NCBI RefSeq assembly: GCF_001039475.1
Contig: NZ_LELK01000004.1
Span: 232,612-296,611 of the forward strand
Source: Guptibacillus hwajinpoensis
Lineage (GTDB): Bacteria; Bacillota; Bacilli; Bacillales; Guptibacillaceae
DNA length: 64,000 bases
Direction: 5' to 3'
The position numbers and the translations under genes are program-made. Shown here piece by piece: positions 7,939 through 16,320 of this stretch. Below the pieces are notes generated by a model that was not told the origin of the DNA, did no database searches, and saw only the letters and a program-made list of their open reading frames with translations. How positions within the stretch are numbered: position 1 is the first letter of the stretch; each line of letters starts with the position of its first letter.

Positions 7939-10047
7939 ATGGATGCTTTATTGATCGCCAACTGGATTGCTTTCATTCTTGTAACCGCTTACGCGTTCTC
8001 TTTGTTTGGTTATGTTGTGAAAACAAGGTATGAATACATCAAGCTAGGAAAGAAAGCAGAATTTGATCATTCCATGAAAGAACGACTAGAAGCGATTCTG
8101 GTCAAAGTATTCGGGCAAAAGAAATTATTAAAAGATAAGAAGAGTGGAACCATCCATGTGATGATGTTCTATGGTTTCCTTCTTGTTCAATTCGGTGCGA
8201 TTGACATGGTTATTAAAGGTCTATCGCCAGAATCACATCTTCCTCTTGGACCTTTATATCCAGCGTTTACGTTCTTTCAAGAGCTTGTAACGCTTATGAT
8301 TTTGACAGCCGTTGTATGGGCATTCTATCGCCGTTATATCGAAGCGATAGCAAGGTTGAAAAAAGGATTCAAAGCAGGACTCGTTCTTTTGTTTATCGGA
8401 CTTTTAATGATCTCTGTTCTATTTGGAAATGGTATGGAAATTCTCTGGCATGATCTTGAGTATACTTGGAGTGCACCTGTCGCTTCTGGAATTGCATTTC
8501 TCTTCTCATGGATTAATGAGACAGCAGCCATTGCACTGTTCTTCTTCTCCTGGTGGATTCACCTTCTTGTTCTTCTAACGTTCATGGTATACGTACCGCA
8601 GTCTAAGCACGCACACTTAATTGCTGGACCTGTTAACGTATTTCTTGGTCGTACGAACAAAGTCGGTCAGCTTGCTTCGATCGATTTCGAAGATGAGAGT
8701 CAGGAAGAGTATGGTGTGAATAAGATTGAAGACTTTAATCAGAAGCAGCTTGTCGATCTATACGCTTGTGTTGAATGTGGCAGATGTACAAACATGTGTC
8801 CAGCAACAGCAACAGGTAAGATTCTTTCACCAATGGATTTAATTGTGAAACTTCGTGATCATTTAACTGAAAAAGGTGCAGCCGTTACATCCAGAACACC
8901 ATGGGTACCTGCTTATGCATTCTCAAATACAGCAGGAAACCAGATTGCTTATCAATCGCGTGGTCAGCAAGAGACGGCAGCAACAGCTGAAGGACTTGTT
9001 AGTGATGAGTTAATTGGTAACGTTATCACAGAAGAAGAAATCTGGGCTTGTACAACTTGCCGTAACTGTGAAGATCAGTGTCCAGTTGAGAATGAACACG
9101 TTGATAAAATTATCGATATGCGTCGTCACCTTGTCTTAATGGAAGGGAAGATGGATAGCGATGTACAGCGAGCGATTACAAATATCGAACGTCAAGGCAA
9201 CCCATGGGGCATCAGCCGTAAAGAGCGTGAGAACTGGCGCGATATGCGTGATGATATCGTTGTACCAACAGTGAAAGAGAAAGAAAAAGCTGGCGAAGAG
9301 TTTGAGTACCTCTTCTGGGTTGGTTCAATGGGCTCTTACGATAACCGTAGCCAAAAGATTGCTGCTTCCTTTGCGAAGATTATGAACGAAGCAGGCATCT
9401 CATTCGCTATTCTCGGTAATAAAGAGAAGAACTCAGGCGATACGCCAAGACGAGTGGGGAACGAGTTCCTATTCCAGGATCTTGCTCAAAAGAATATTGA
9501 GACGTTCCAGAAACATAACATTACTAAGATTGTTACAATCGATCCCCATGCTTATAATTCGTTGAAAAACGAGTATCCGGAGTTCGGGCTTGAAGCGGAA
9601 GTATTCCATCATACCGAGCTATTGTATGACTGGATTAAAGAAGGAAAGCTGAAGCCTAAACACGAAGTAAACGAGAGAATCACTTATCACGATTCGTGTT
9701 ACCTCGGTCGATACAATGAAGTTTATGATCCACCACGTGAGATTCTACGTAGCATTCCAGGTGTAGAAGTCATCGAAATGGATCGTAACCGTGAAAACGG
9801 CATGTGCTGTGGCGCTGGTGGCGGATTGATGTGGACTGAAGAAGACACAGGCTCTCGCATCAACGTGACGCGAACTGAGCAGGCACTTAGTGTGAAGCCT
9901 TCTGTCATTGGAAGTGCGTGTCCATATTGCTTAACGATGATGAGCGATGGAACGAAAGCCAAAGAAGTAGAAGAAGAAGTGGCGACGCTTGATATCGTTG
10001 AGATTCTTGAGCGATCCATCGTCCAAAAAGAAGCGATCGTTCAATAA
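7939..10047 (+). CDS. fadF: FadF-like membrane iron-sulfur oxidoreductase (YwjF type)
   Basis: Probably passes electrons from acyl-CoA dehydrogenases to the membrane quinone pool. The 702 residues begin with about five to six membrane segments in the first ~230 residues (nitrate-reductase-gamma-like). Two 4Fe-4S motifs follow: Cys277, 280, 283, 287 and Cys371, 374, 377, 381, each ending in CP. Two cysteine-rich CCG regions come last (HDSCYLGRY near 584, GMCCGAGGG near 622). Length and domain order match B. subtilis YwjF. It is first in the fatty-acid gene cluster; an operator and a cre-like site precede it. Confidence 0.88.
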   Translation: MDALLIANWIAFILVTAYAFSLFGYVVKTRYEYIKLGKKAEFDHSMKERLEAILVKVFGQKKLLKDKKSGTIHVMMFYGFLLVQFGAIDMVIKGLSPESHLPLGPLYPAFTFFQELVTLMILTAVVWAFYRRYIEAIARLKKGFKAGLVLLFIGLLMISVLFGNGMEILWHDLEYTWSAPVASGIAFLFSWINETAAIALFFFSWWIHLLVLLTFMVYVPQSKHAHLIAGPVNVFLGRTNKVGQLASIDFEDESQEEYGVNKIEDFNQKQLVDLYACVECGRCTNMCPATATGKILSPMDLIVKLRDHLTEKGAAVTSRTPWVPAYAFSNTAGNQIAYQSRGQQETAATAEGLVSDELIGNVITEEEIWACTTCRNCEDQCPVENEHVDKIIDMRRHLVLMEGKMDSDVQRAITNIERQGNPWGISRKERENWRDMRDDIVVPTVKEKEKAGEEFEYLFWVGSMGSYDNRSQKIAASFAKIMNEAGISFAILGNKEKNSGDTPRRVGNEFLFQDLAQKNIETFQKHNITKIVTIDPHAYNSLKNEYPEFGLEAEVFHHTELLYDWIKEGKLKPKHEVNERITYHDSCYLGRYNEVYDPPREILRSIPGVEVIEMDRNRENGMCCGAGGGLMWTEEDTGSRINVTRTEQALSVKPSVIGSACPYCLTMMSDGTKAKEVEEEVATLDIVEILERSIVQKEAIVQ

Positions 10048-10077
10048 ATTGATAGAAAGTTTCAGGAGGGTTAGCTT

Positions 10078-10137
10078 ATGCAGGTTTTTTTAACAACCTG
10101 TATGAGCTCTTTCCTTTGTTCTTTGAGGATAAGGTGA
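10078..10137 (+). CDS. Possible 19-residue leader peptide
   Basis: ATG at 10078 follows a near-perfect AGGAGGG ribosome site (10064-10070) at 7-base spacing and opens a 19-codon frame (MQVFLTTCMSSFLCSLRIR) that ends inside the downstream operator. No homologue is recognised. It may be a true small gene, a leader peptide coupled to the thiolase gene, or a remnant. CAGGTT/AACCTG inside it can form a 6-bp hairpin. Confidence 0.35.
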   Translation: MQVFLTTCMSSFLCSLRIR

Positions 10138-10148
10138 GCGAGCGTTCA
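10135..10148. promoter_or_regulatory. Second TetR-type operator, upstream of the thiolase gene
   Basis: TGAGCG-AG-CGTTCA has the same 6-2-6 plan as the core at 7780-7793 (TGAATG-CT-CATTCA), with one mismatched pair. It lies 56 bp before the thiolase start. Confidence 0.5.
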
Positions 10149-10166
10149 GTCGAGCTTTACCCTATT

Positions 10167-10182
10167 ATGATAGCGTTTTCAA
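10167..10182 (+). promoter_or_regulatory. cre-like CcpA site upstream of the thiolase gene
   Basis: ATGATAGCGTTTTCAA matches WTGNAANCGNWNNCAW with one mismatch and follows the palindrome at 10135, the same order as upstream of fadF. Confidence 0.55.
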
Positions 10183-10203
10183 TAATCTGAGGAGGTTTTA
10201 CAG

Positions 10204-11382
10204 ATGGGTAAAACAGTCATTGTAAGTGGAGTAAGAACACCTTTTGGTAAGTTTGGCGGAGCATTAAAGTCAATACAAGCATCAGAGCTTGGTGGAACAG
10301 CTATTAAAGAAGCGTTGAAGCGTGCAGGAGTTGATCCTGCTTCAGTTGGTGAAGTGATTATGGGGTCTGTTCTTCAAGGAGGTCAGGGACAAATTCCGTC
10401 TCGTCAAGCAGCTAGACACGCTGGTATCCCATGGGAAGTAAAAACTGAAACAATTAATAAAGTATGTGCATCAGGCCTACGCAGTGTGACGCTCGGTGAT
10501 CAGATTATCCGTTCTGGTGATGAAGAAGTGATTGTAGCAGGCGGAATGGAATCGATGAGCAATGCACCTTACATTATGAAAGATGCACGCTGGGGCATGC
10601 GAATGGGTGATAAGCAGATCGTTGACTTGATGGTTCATGACGGGCTTACGTGTTCATTTGACGGCTGTCATATGGGTGTATACGGCAACACAACAGCAGC
10701 AGAGTATGAAGTATCAAGAGAAGAACAAGATCGCTGGGCGACTAGAAGTCAGGAGCGCGCTGTGAAAGCAATGGATGAAGGCATTTTCGCTGAAGAAATC
10801 GTTCCAGTTGAAGTACCTCAGCGTAAAGGTGATCCACTTGTTGTTGAACATGATGAAGCACCGCGAAAAGGCACAACGCCTGAACAATTAAGCAAGCTGA
10901 AGCCTGTCTTTGGTGCAGATGGAACGATCACAGCAGGAAATGCACCTGGCGTAAACGACGGAGCTGGGGCGCTTGTCCTCATGTCTGAAGACCGTGCTGC
11001 AAAGGAAGGCAAAGAAGTAATGGCAACCATTTTAGCTCATACAGCCATCGCCGTGGAAGCAAAAGATTTCCCGAAAACGCCTGGTCTCGTCATCAATGAA
11101 CTATTGAAGAAAACAGGCAAGACGCTTGAAGAGATTGACCTTTTTGAAATTAACGAAGCTTTTGCAGCAGTTGCGTTAACAAGCGGCAAAATTTCTTCGC
11201 TTGATGAAGAAAAAGTAAATGTGCACGGTGGTGCAGTGGCGCTTGGACATCCAATTGGGGCTAGTGGAGCAAGAATTCTAATTACACTTATTCATGAATT
11301 AAAACGACGTGGCGGTGGTATCGGCGTTGCGGCAATTTGCAGCGGTGGCGGCCAAGGTGACGCAATTATGGTTCAGGTATAG
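10204..11382 (+). CDS. Acetyl-CoA C-acyltransferase (thiolase)
   Basis: Cleaves 3-ketoacyl-CoA with CoA, or condenses two acetyl-CoA; the direction is not decided by sequence. The 392 residues are full length. The acyl-accepting Cys88 is in NKVCASGL, the catalytic His near 348 in GHPIGASG, and the second Cys near 378 in [14 protein letters not shown] ribosome site precedes the ATG. Similar to B. subtilis MmgA and to acetoacetyl-CoA thiolases; the operon context with 3-hydroxyacyl-CoA dehydrogenase and acyl-CoA dehydrogenases favours a degradative role. Confidence 0.93.
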   Translation: MGKTVIVSGVRTPFGKFGGALKSIQASELGGTAIKEALKRAGVDPASVGEVIMGSVLQGGQGQIPSRQAARHAGIPWEVKTETINKVCASGLRSVTLGDQIIRSGDEEVIVAGGMESMSNAPYIMKDARWGMRMGDKQIVDLMVHDGLTCSFDGCHMGVYGNTTAAEYEVSREEQDRWATRSQERAVKAMDEGIFAEEIVPVEVPQRKGDPLVVEHDEAPRKGTTPEQLSKLKPVFGADGTITAGNAPGVNDGAGALVLMSEDRAAKEGKEVMATILAHTAIAVEAKDFPKTPGLVINELLKKTGKTLEEIDLFEINEAFAAVALTSGKISSLDEEKVNVHGGAVALGHPIGASGARILITLIHELKRRGGGIGVAAICSGGGQGDAIMVQV

Positions 11383-11393
11383 GAGGCGGAATG

Positions 11394-12251
11394 ATGATGG
11401 AAATCAAAACAATTATGGTAATCGGTGCAGGACAAATGGGTGGCGGCATTGCACAAGTATGTGCAGCTGCTGGATACACCGTTTATTTGAACGATTTAAA
11501 GCAGGAGTATATCGACAAAGGGCTAGCACGAATTGAGAAAAATCTTTCTAAGCAAGTGTCTAAAGAGAGAATTACACAGGACGATTTAAACGGAACGATG
11601 GATCGCTTGAAGCCAACAACAGATATTCACGATGCGAAGCACGTTGATATTGTCATTGAAGCAGCAGTTGAGAACATGGAAGTGAAGGGAAACCTTTTCT
11701 CGCGTCTTGATGAAATCGCACCAGAGCATACGATACTCGCAACAAATACATCATCACTACCAATAACAGAAATCGCAGCGGTTACGAAGCGTCCTGAGAA
11801 AGTAATCGGAATGCACTTCATGAACCCGGTGCCTGTTATGAAACTTGTTGAAATCATTCGCGGCCTAGCGACGACTGATGAGAGTTATCAGGCTGTTGAG
11901 AAGTTAGCAGTCGATCTCGGAAAAACAGCGGTGGAAGTAAATGACTTCCCTGGTTTCGTTTCCAACCGGATTCTGATGCCAATGATTAACGAAGCCATTT
12001 ATACGGTGTATGAAGGTGTGTCGTCTCCAGAGGACATTGATAGCGTAATGAAGCTAGGAATGAATCATCCAATGGGACCACTTACGCTCGCGGATTTTAT
12101 TGGTCTAGATACTTGTCTTTATATTATGGAAACGCTTCAAGAAGGATTCGGCGATGATAAATATCGCCCATGCCCGCTTCTTCGTAAGTATGTGAAAGCC
12201 GGCTGGCTCGGACGTAAGACAGGAAGAGGCTTCTACCAATACCAGGATTAA
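11394..12251 (+). CDS. 3-hydroxybutyryl-CoA (3-hydroxyacyl-CoA) dehydrogenase
   Basis: NAD(P)-dependent oxidation of 3-hydroxyacyl-CoA to the 3-keto form, the step before the thiolase encoded upstream. The Rossmann loop [10 protein letters not shown] lies near residue 11, the catalytic-His region [13 protein letters not shown] near residue 140, and a C-terminal helical domain follows. About 285 residues, as in MmgB/Hbd. Three consecutive ATG codons occur (11391, 11394, 11397); the AGGAGG at 11381-11386 best fits the second. The upstream stop is 11 bases away, so the genes are cotranscribed. Confidence 0.92.
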   Translation: MMEIKTIMVIGAGQMGGGIAQVCAAAGYTVYLNDLKQEYIDKGLARIEKNLSKQVSKERITQDDLNGTMDRLKPTTDIHDAKHVDIVIEAAVENMEVKGNLFSRLDEIAPEHTILATNTSSLPITEIAAVTKRPEKVIGMHFMNPVPVMKLVEIIRGLATTDESYQAVEKLAVDLGKTAVEVNDFPGFVSNRILMPMINEAIYTVYEGVSSPEDIDSVMKLGMNHPMGPLTLADFIGLDTCLYIMETLQEGFGDDKYRPCPLLRKYVKAGWLGRKTGRGFYQYQD

Positions 12252-12271
12252 CACCACGAGGAGGAACGAGC

Positions 12272-13414
12272 ATGGAGCTTGTATTTACGGAAGAGCAAAA
12301 GATGATGCAGAAGATGGTCCGTGATTTTGCTGAGAAAGAAATTGCGCCAATCGTTGAGGAAATGGAAGAAACGGATCGATTCCCACGGGAACTAATTAAA
12401 CGAATGGGCGAGCTCGGATTAATGGGTATCCCGATTCCAGAAGCCTATGGCGGCTCTGAAATGGACTATACCTCTTATATTATTGCGATTCATGAATTAT
12501 CCAAAGTCAGTGCAACCGTAGGCGTTATTCTTTCTGTCCACACTTCAGTTGGCACACTGCCAATCCTTTCATTTGGATCAGAAGAGCAGAAGCAGAAGTA
12601 CGTTCCGAAACTTGCGACAGGTGAGTACCTTGGTGCATTTGCTTTAACAGAACCGAGTTCAGGCTCAGATGCGAGTAGTATGAAAACCCGCGCGGTCCGT
12701 GATGGCGATCACTATGTCTTGAACGGTTCGAAAATTTTCATTACGAACGGTGGCGAAGCGGATACGTATGTTGCTTTCGCACGCACGAATCCAGATGAAA
12801 AAGGAAGTAAAGGTGTAACTGCTTTTATTATCGAACGGGATATGCCTGGGTTTAGCGTCGGCAAAAAGGAAAAGAAAATGGGACTAAACGGATCAAACAC
12901 CGTCGAGATCATTTTCGAAGATTGCCGTGTCCCCGTTGAAAATCGTCTTGGTGAAGAAGGTCAGGGATTTAAAATCGCGATGGCGAACCTTGAAAGCGGC
13001 AGAATCGGAATCGCTGCACAATCTCTTGGAATTGCAGAAGCGGCATTGAATTACGCAACGGCTTACGCAAAAGAACGCGAGCAGTTTGGCAAGCCGATTG
13101 GCCAGAATCAGGGACTTGGTTTCAAGCTCGCTGACATGGCAACGGACGTAGAAGCAGCGAAACTATTAACCTATCGTGCAGCTGATTTAAAGAACCACGG
13201 CACACCGTGCATGCAGGAAGTATCAATGGCAAAGCTCTTCGCATCCAAAGCAGCCGTCAAAGCCTCAATCGAAGCCGTTCAAGTATACGGCGGATATGGT
13301 TACACAAAAGACTACCCAGTCGAGCGCCTCTTTAGAGACGCAAAAGTATGCGAAATCTATGAAGGCACGAGTGAAATACAGAAGATCGTGATTAGTAGGA
13401 ACCTACTCCGCTAG
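12272..13414 (+). CDS. Acyl-CoA dehydrogenase (short/branched-chain type)
   Basis: FAD-dependent alpha,beta-desaturation of acyl-CoA. The 380 residues contain the FAD/substrate signature [12 protein letters not shown] near 127, and the C-terminal IYEGTSEIQ places the catalytic base at Glu364, the position used by short-chain enzymes. B. subtilis MmgC and butyryl-CoA dehydrogenases are the closest recalled relatives. It follows the 3-hydroxyacyl-CoA dehydrogenase by 20 bp with a GAGGAGG ribosome site. A second paralogue lies 137 bp downstream, across a tandem repeat. Confidence 0.92.
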   Translation: MELVFTEEQKMMQKMVRDFAEKEIAPIVEEMEETDRFPRELIKRMGELGLMGIPIPEAYGGSEMDYTSYIIAIHELSKVSATVGVILSVHTSVGTLPILSFGSEEQKQKYVPKLATGEYLGAFALTEPSSGSDASSMKTRAVRDGDHYVLNGSKIFITNGGEADTYVAFARTNPDEKGSKGVTAFIIERDMPGFSVGKKEKKMGLNGSNTVEIIFEDCRVPVENRLGEEGQGFKIAMANLESGRIGIAAQSLGIAEAALNYATAYAKEREQFGKPIGQNQGLGFKLADMATDVEAAKLLTYRAADLKNHGTPCMQEVSMAKLFASKAAVKASIEAVQVYGGYGYTKDYPVERLFRDAKVCEIYEGTSEIQKIVISRNLLR

Positions 13415-13438
13415 AAAATAGCCGCGGAAACCCGCTTT

Positions 13439-13530
13439 ATTGTCCAAAAATCAAATATATTAGCCAAATTGCCTTTTTATTAGCCAAATCCGAGATATAT
13501 TGTCCAAAATCTCATTTTATTGTCCAAACC
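13439..13530. repeat. Direct repeat array with exact 20-bp period
   Basis: Five units start at 13441, 13461, 13481, 13501 and 13521. Each begins T(GT/AG)CCAAA, preceded by TAT or TTAT, with about 8 variable bases between. The array lies between two acyl-CoA dehydrogenase genes and ends just before the ribosome site of the second. Confidence 0.9.
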
Positions 13531-13550
13531 ACCTAAAGGAGAGAAAACAT

Positions 13551-14693
13551 ATGAATTTCCAACTATCAGAAGAACATGAAATGCTACGTAAAATGGTGCG
13601 CGACTTTGCACGAAAGGAAGTTGAACCAACTGCTGCAGAGCGTGATGAAGAAGAGCGTTTTGATCGCAACTTGTTTGAACAAATGGCGGAGCTTGGTTTA
13701 ACAGGAATCCCGTGGTCTGAAGAGTATGGTGGCATTGGGTCTGACTATTTAAGTTATGTGATTGCAGTAGAAGAGTTATCTCGCGTTTGTGCTTCGACAG
13801 GCGTTACGCTTTCTGCTCACACATCCCTTGCCGGATGGCCTGTAAATGCATTTGGAACGGAAGAGCAGAAACAGAAATTCCTTCGTCCGATGGCAGAAGG
13901 TAAATTAATGGGCGCATACGGCCTAACTGAACCGGGATCAGGGTCAGATGCAGGCGGCATGAAAACAACGGCTAAACTTGATGGCGATGATTACATCTTG
14001 AACGGATCGAAAATCTTTATTACAAACGGTGGGGAAGCAGATATTTATATCGTTTTTGCTCAAACAGATAAAGAAAAGCGTCATAAGGGGATCACGGCAT
14101 TTATCGTTGAAAAAGATACGCCAGGATTCTCAATGGGTAAGAAGGAGAAAAAGCTTGGCATTCGTTCATCTCCAACACTAGAAATTATTTTCGAAGATTG
14201 CCGTGTGCCAGTTGAAAATCGTCTTGGCGATGAAGGACAGGGCTTCAAGATTGCGATGAAAACACTGGATGGTGGTCGTAACGGAATTGCAGCTCAGGCA
14301 GTCGGCATTGCACAGGGTGCACTTGATGCGGCAACTGCATATGCGAAAGAGCGTAAGCAGTTCGGTAAACCAATCGGTGAGAATCAGGGAATTGGTTTCA
14401 AGCTTGCTGATATGGCAACGAAAATCGAAGCTGCAAGACTATTAACTTATCAAGCAGCATGGAAGGAAAGTCAGGGACTTCCATACGGCAAAGAATCAGC
14501 GATGTCTAAGCTATATGCTGGTGACATTTCAATGGAAGTTACAACTGAAGCTGTCCAGGTGTTTGGTGGCTATGGTTATACGAAGGACTATCCAGTTGAA
14601 CGCTATATGAGAGATGCGAAGATTACGCAAATCTACGAAGGAACGAATGAAATCCAGCGTCTGGTTATTTCAAGAATGTTGATGGCTGATTAA
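13551..14693 (+). CDS. acdA: Acyl-CoA dehydrogenase, second paralogue
   Basis: A 380-residue flavoenzyme that desaturates acyl-CoA thioesters. It has [13 protein letters not shown] near residue 127 and [15 protein letters not shown] at the C-terminus with the catalytic Glu in YEG. Its position after ywjF-type genes fits B. subtilis AcdA. The ATG at 13551 follows AAAGGAG; an upstream in-frame TTG at 13500 would start inside the 20-bp repeat and is rejected. It is close to the preceding paralogue in sequence, so the two probably serve different chain lengths or branched substrates such as isobutyryl-CoA. Confidence 0.9.
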   Translation: MNFQLSEEHEMLRKMVRDFARKEVEPTAAERDEEERFDRNLFEQMAELGLTGIPWSEEYGGIGSDYLSYVIAVEELSRVCASTGVTLSAHTSLAGWPVNAFGTEEQKQKFLRPMAEGKLMGAYGLTEPGSGSDAGGMKTTAKLDGDDYILNGSKIFITNGGEADIYIVFAQTDKEKRHKGITAFIVEKDTPGFSMGKKEKKLGIRSSPTLEIIFEDCRVPVENRLGDEGQGFKIAMKTLDGGRNGIAAQAVGIAQGALDAATAYAKERKQFGKPIGENQGIGFKLADMATKIEAARLLTYQAAWKESQGLPYGKESAMSKLYAGDISMEVTTEAVQVFGGYGYTKDYPVERYMRDAKITQIYEGTNEIQRLVISRMLMAD

Positions 14694-14707
14694 GAAGGGT
14701 GAAAGCA

Positions 14708-15706
14708 ATGCATCCACTCGCAGAACGAATTTCAAATCAGGATGAACGAGCGCTTGCGAAAGCGATTAGCACTGTTGAGAATGATTCGGAAGAAAAGCTA
14801 GAGCTGCTGAAGGATATCCATCCAATGACGGGACGCGCTCATTATATTGGAATGACAGGATCACCCGGTGCTGGTAAAAGCTCGCTCGTTAACAGGCTTA
14901 TTACTTACCTTAGGAAACAGAGTTTAACCGTTGGAGTAGTTGCGGTCGACCCTACAAGCCCATTTAGCGGTGGTGCTTTACTTGGGGATCGGGTGCGCAT
15001 GGCGGAGCATTTTACTGACCCTGGCGTTTTCATCCGTAGCATGGGAACGAGAGGAAGTCTTGGTGGCTTATCACGTACAACGAAAGAAACGGTTCGACTG
15101 ATGGATGCGTTTGGGTTCGACGTGATTTTAATTGAAACCGTTGGAGTTGGCCAATCAGAACTCGATATTATGAAAATTGCTGATACGATTGCGGTCGTGT
15201 TGAATCCTGGTAGTGGTGATGTTGTTCAAGTGTTCAAAGCAGGCATCATGGAGATTGCCGATCTTTTTGTTGTGAATAAAGCCGATTTGTCAGGGGTGCC
15301 GAAGCTACTAGCTGAGCTTGAGAGCATGCTTGATATTGTGAAGCATGACGCGCCGTGGCGGCCACCGATTGTGAAAACTGTTTCGGTGAGAAACGAAGGT
15401 CTTGAAGAGCTCTGGGAGAAGATGCAAATACACTTTGCATACAGCAAGAAGTCAGGTGAACGAGAAGCGAGGCGTAAGACATCACTAGAACGTGAAGTCA
15501 TTGAAGTCGTTCATGCGGAAATGATGAAAAAACTCGTTGAGCAAGAAGAGTCTCGCGACAAAAGCTGGATCGAAGAAGTGACGAGTGGTTCAGTTGACCC
15601 TTACTCAGCGGCGGTCCGGCTGCTTGAGGATTATGTTGGTCGACAATCGCTAAGAGGAAGGGGATGGGAAGGTGAAAAAGAACGTTCCTTCGATGGTGAA
15701 GGATGA
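14708..15706 (+). CDS. meaB: MeaB-type GTPase, chaperone of B12-dependent acyl-CoA mutase
   Basis: A G3E-family GTPase that loads and protects adenosylcobalamin in methylmalonyl-CoA mutase-type enzymes. About 332 residues. The Walker A GSPGAGKSS lies near residue 54, the [15 protein letters not shown] switch motif near 85, and NKAD near 195. The ATG at 14708 suits the AAGGGTGA ribosome site better than GTG at 14699. Its 3' end overlaps the TetR gene by 35 bp. The partner is presumably IcmF encoded two genes downstream, although IcmF has its own fused GTPase domain. Confidence 0.92.
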   Translation: MHPLAERISNQDERALAKAISTVENDSEEKLELLKDIHPMTGRAHYIGMTGSPGAGKSSLVNRLITYLRKQSLTVGVVAVDPTSPFSGGALLGDRVRMAEHFTDPGVFIRSMGTRGSLGGLSRTTKETVRLMDAFGFDVILIETVGVGQSELDIMKIADTIAVVLNPGSGDVVQVFKAGIMEIADLFVVNKADLSGVPKLLAELESMLDIVKHDAPWRPPIVKTVSVRNEGLEELWEKMQIHFAYSKKSGEREARRKTSLEREVIEVVHAEMMKKLVEQEESRDKSWIEEVTSGSVDPYSAAVRLLEDYVGRQSLRGRGWEGEKERSFDGEG

Positions 15707-16307
15707 AAAGCTCATCCAGAAAAGGCGTGAACAGATGATTAAGGCGGCGGTGTCCCTTTTTAAAGAAAAGGGATTTCATCGTACAACGACGAGAGAAATC
15801 GCACGGGTGGCTGGATTTAGCATCGGAACGCTATATGAATACATTCGCAAAAAAGAAGATGTGCTCTACCTTGTTTGTGACAGCATTTATGATGAAGTTC
15901 GTGAGCGTCTAGAAGAGCAGTTAAAGCCGAACATTACTGGAATTGAACGGTTACGACAGGCTCTTCATGCGTTTTATCATGTGATGGATGATATGCAGGA
16001 TGAAGTGCTTGTCATGTACCAGGAAGCAAAGTCTCTTCCACGTGAAACACTTCCATATGTGCTTAAAAAGGAACTTGGCATGGCTGAAATTTTTGAAAAG
16101 CTGATTGAAGAGTGCGTTGCAGAAGGAAAGCTTACTCTCTCAGATGATGAAATATACGGGGCTGCTCATAATATCCTCGTTCAAGGTCAGATGTGGGTGT
16201 TCAGACGCTGGGCGCTACGGGATCATTATTCAATAGGAGAATACACGAAGATGCAGGAAGCTTTTCTGATTCAAGCGCTAAATCCTGTTGAAGCGAATAA
16301 CGTTTAG
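15672..16307 (+). CDS. fadR: TetR-family regulator, FadR/YsiA-like
   Basis: A 211-residue repressor with an N-terminal helix-turn-helix ([19 protein letters not shown], near residues 35-55) and a ligand-binding C-terminal domain. In B. subtilis, FadR represses fatty acid degradation genes and is released by long-chain acyl-CoA. Here the gene lies inside such an operon, and the palindromes at 7778-7795 and 10135-10148 are the likely operators. The GTG start is supported by AGGAAGGGG upstream; ATG at 15693 lacks a ribosome site. Orthology with FadR rather than another TetR branch is inferred. Confidence 0.8.
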   Translation: MKKNVPSMVKDEKLIQKRREQMIKAAVSLFKEKGFHRTTTREIARVAGFSIGTLYEYIRKKEDVLYLVCDSIYDEVRERLEEQLKPNITGIERLRQALHAFYHVMDDMQDEVLVMYQEAKSLPRETLPYVLKKELGMAEIFEKLIEECVAEGKLTLSDDEIYGAAHNILVQGQMWVFRRWALRDHYSIGEYTKMQEAFLIQALNPVEANNV

Positions 16308-16320
16308 AGGAGGAATAGTA

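Noticed and set aside
13439-13530. CRISPR array
   Set aside because: The period is only 20 bp, the constant block about 12 bp and the variable part about 8 bp; there are no cas genes nearby.
13500-13550. Extended N-terminus of the second acyl-CoA dehydrogenase from TTG at 13500
   Set aside because: It would translate the 20-bp repeat; the ATG at 13551 has a ribosome site and gives the family N-terminus.
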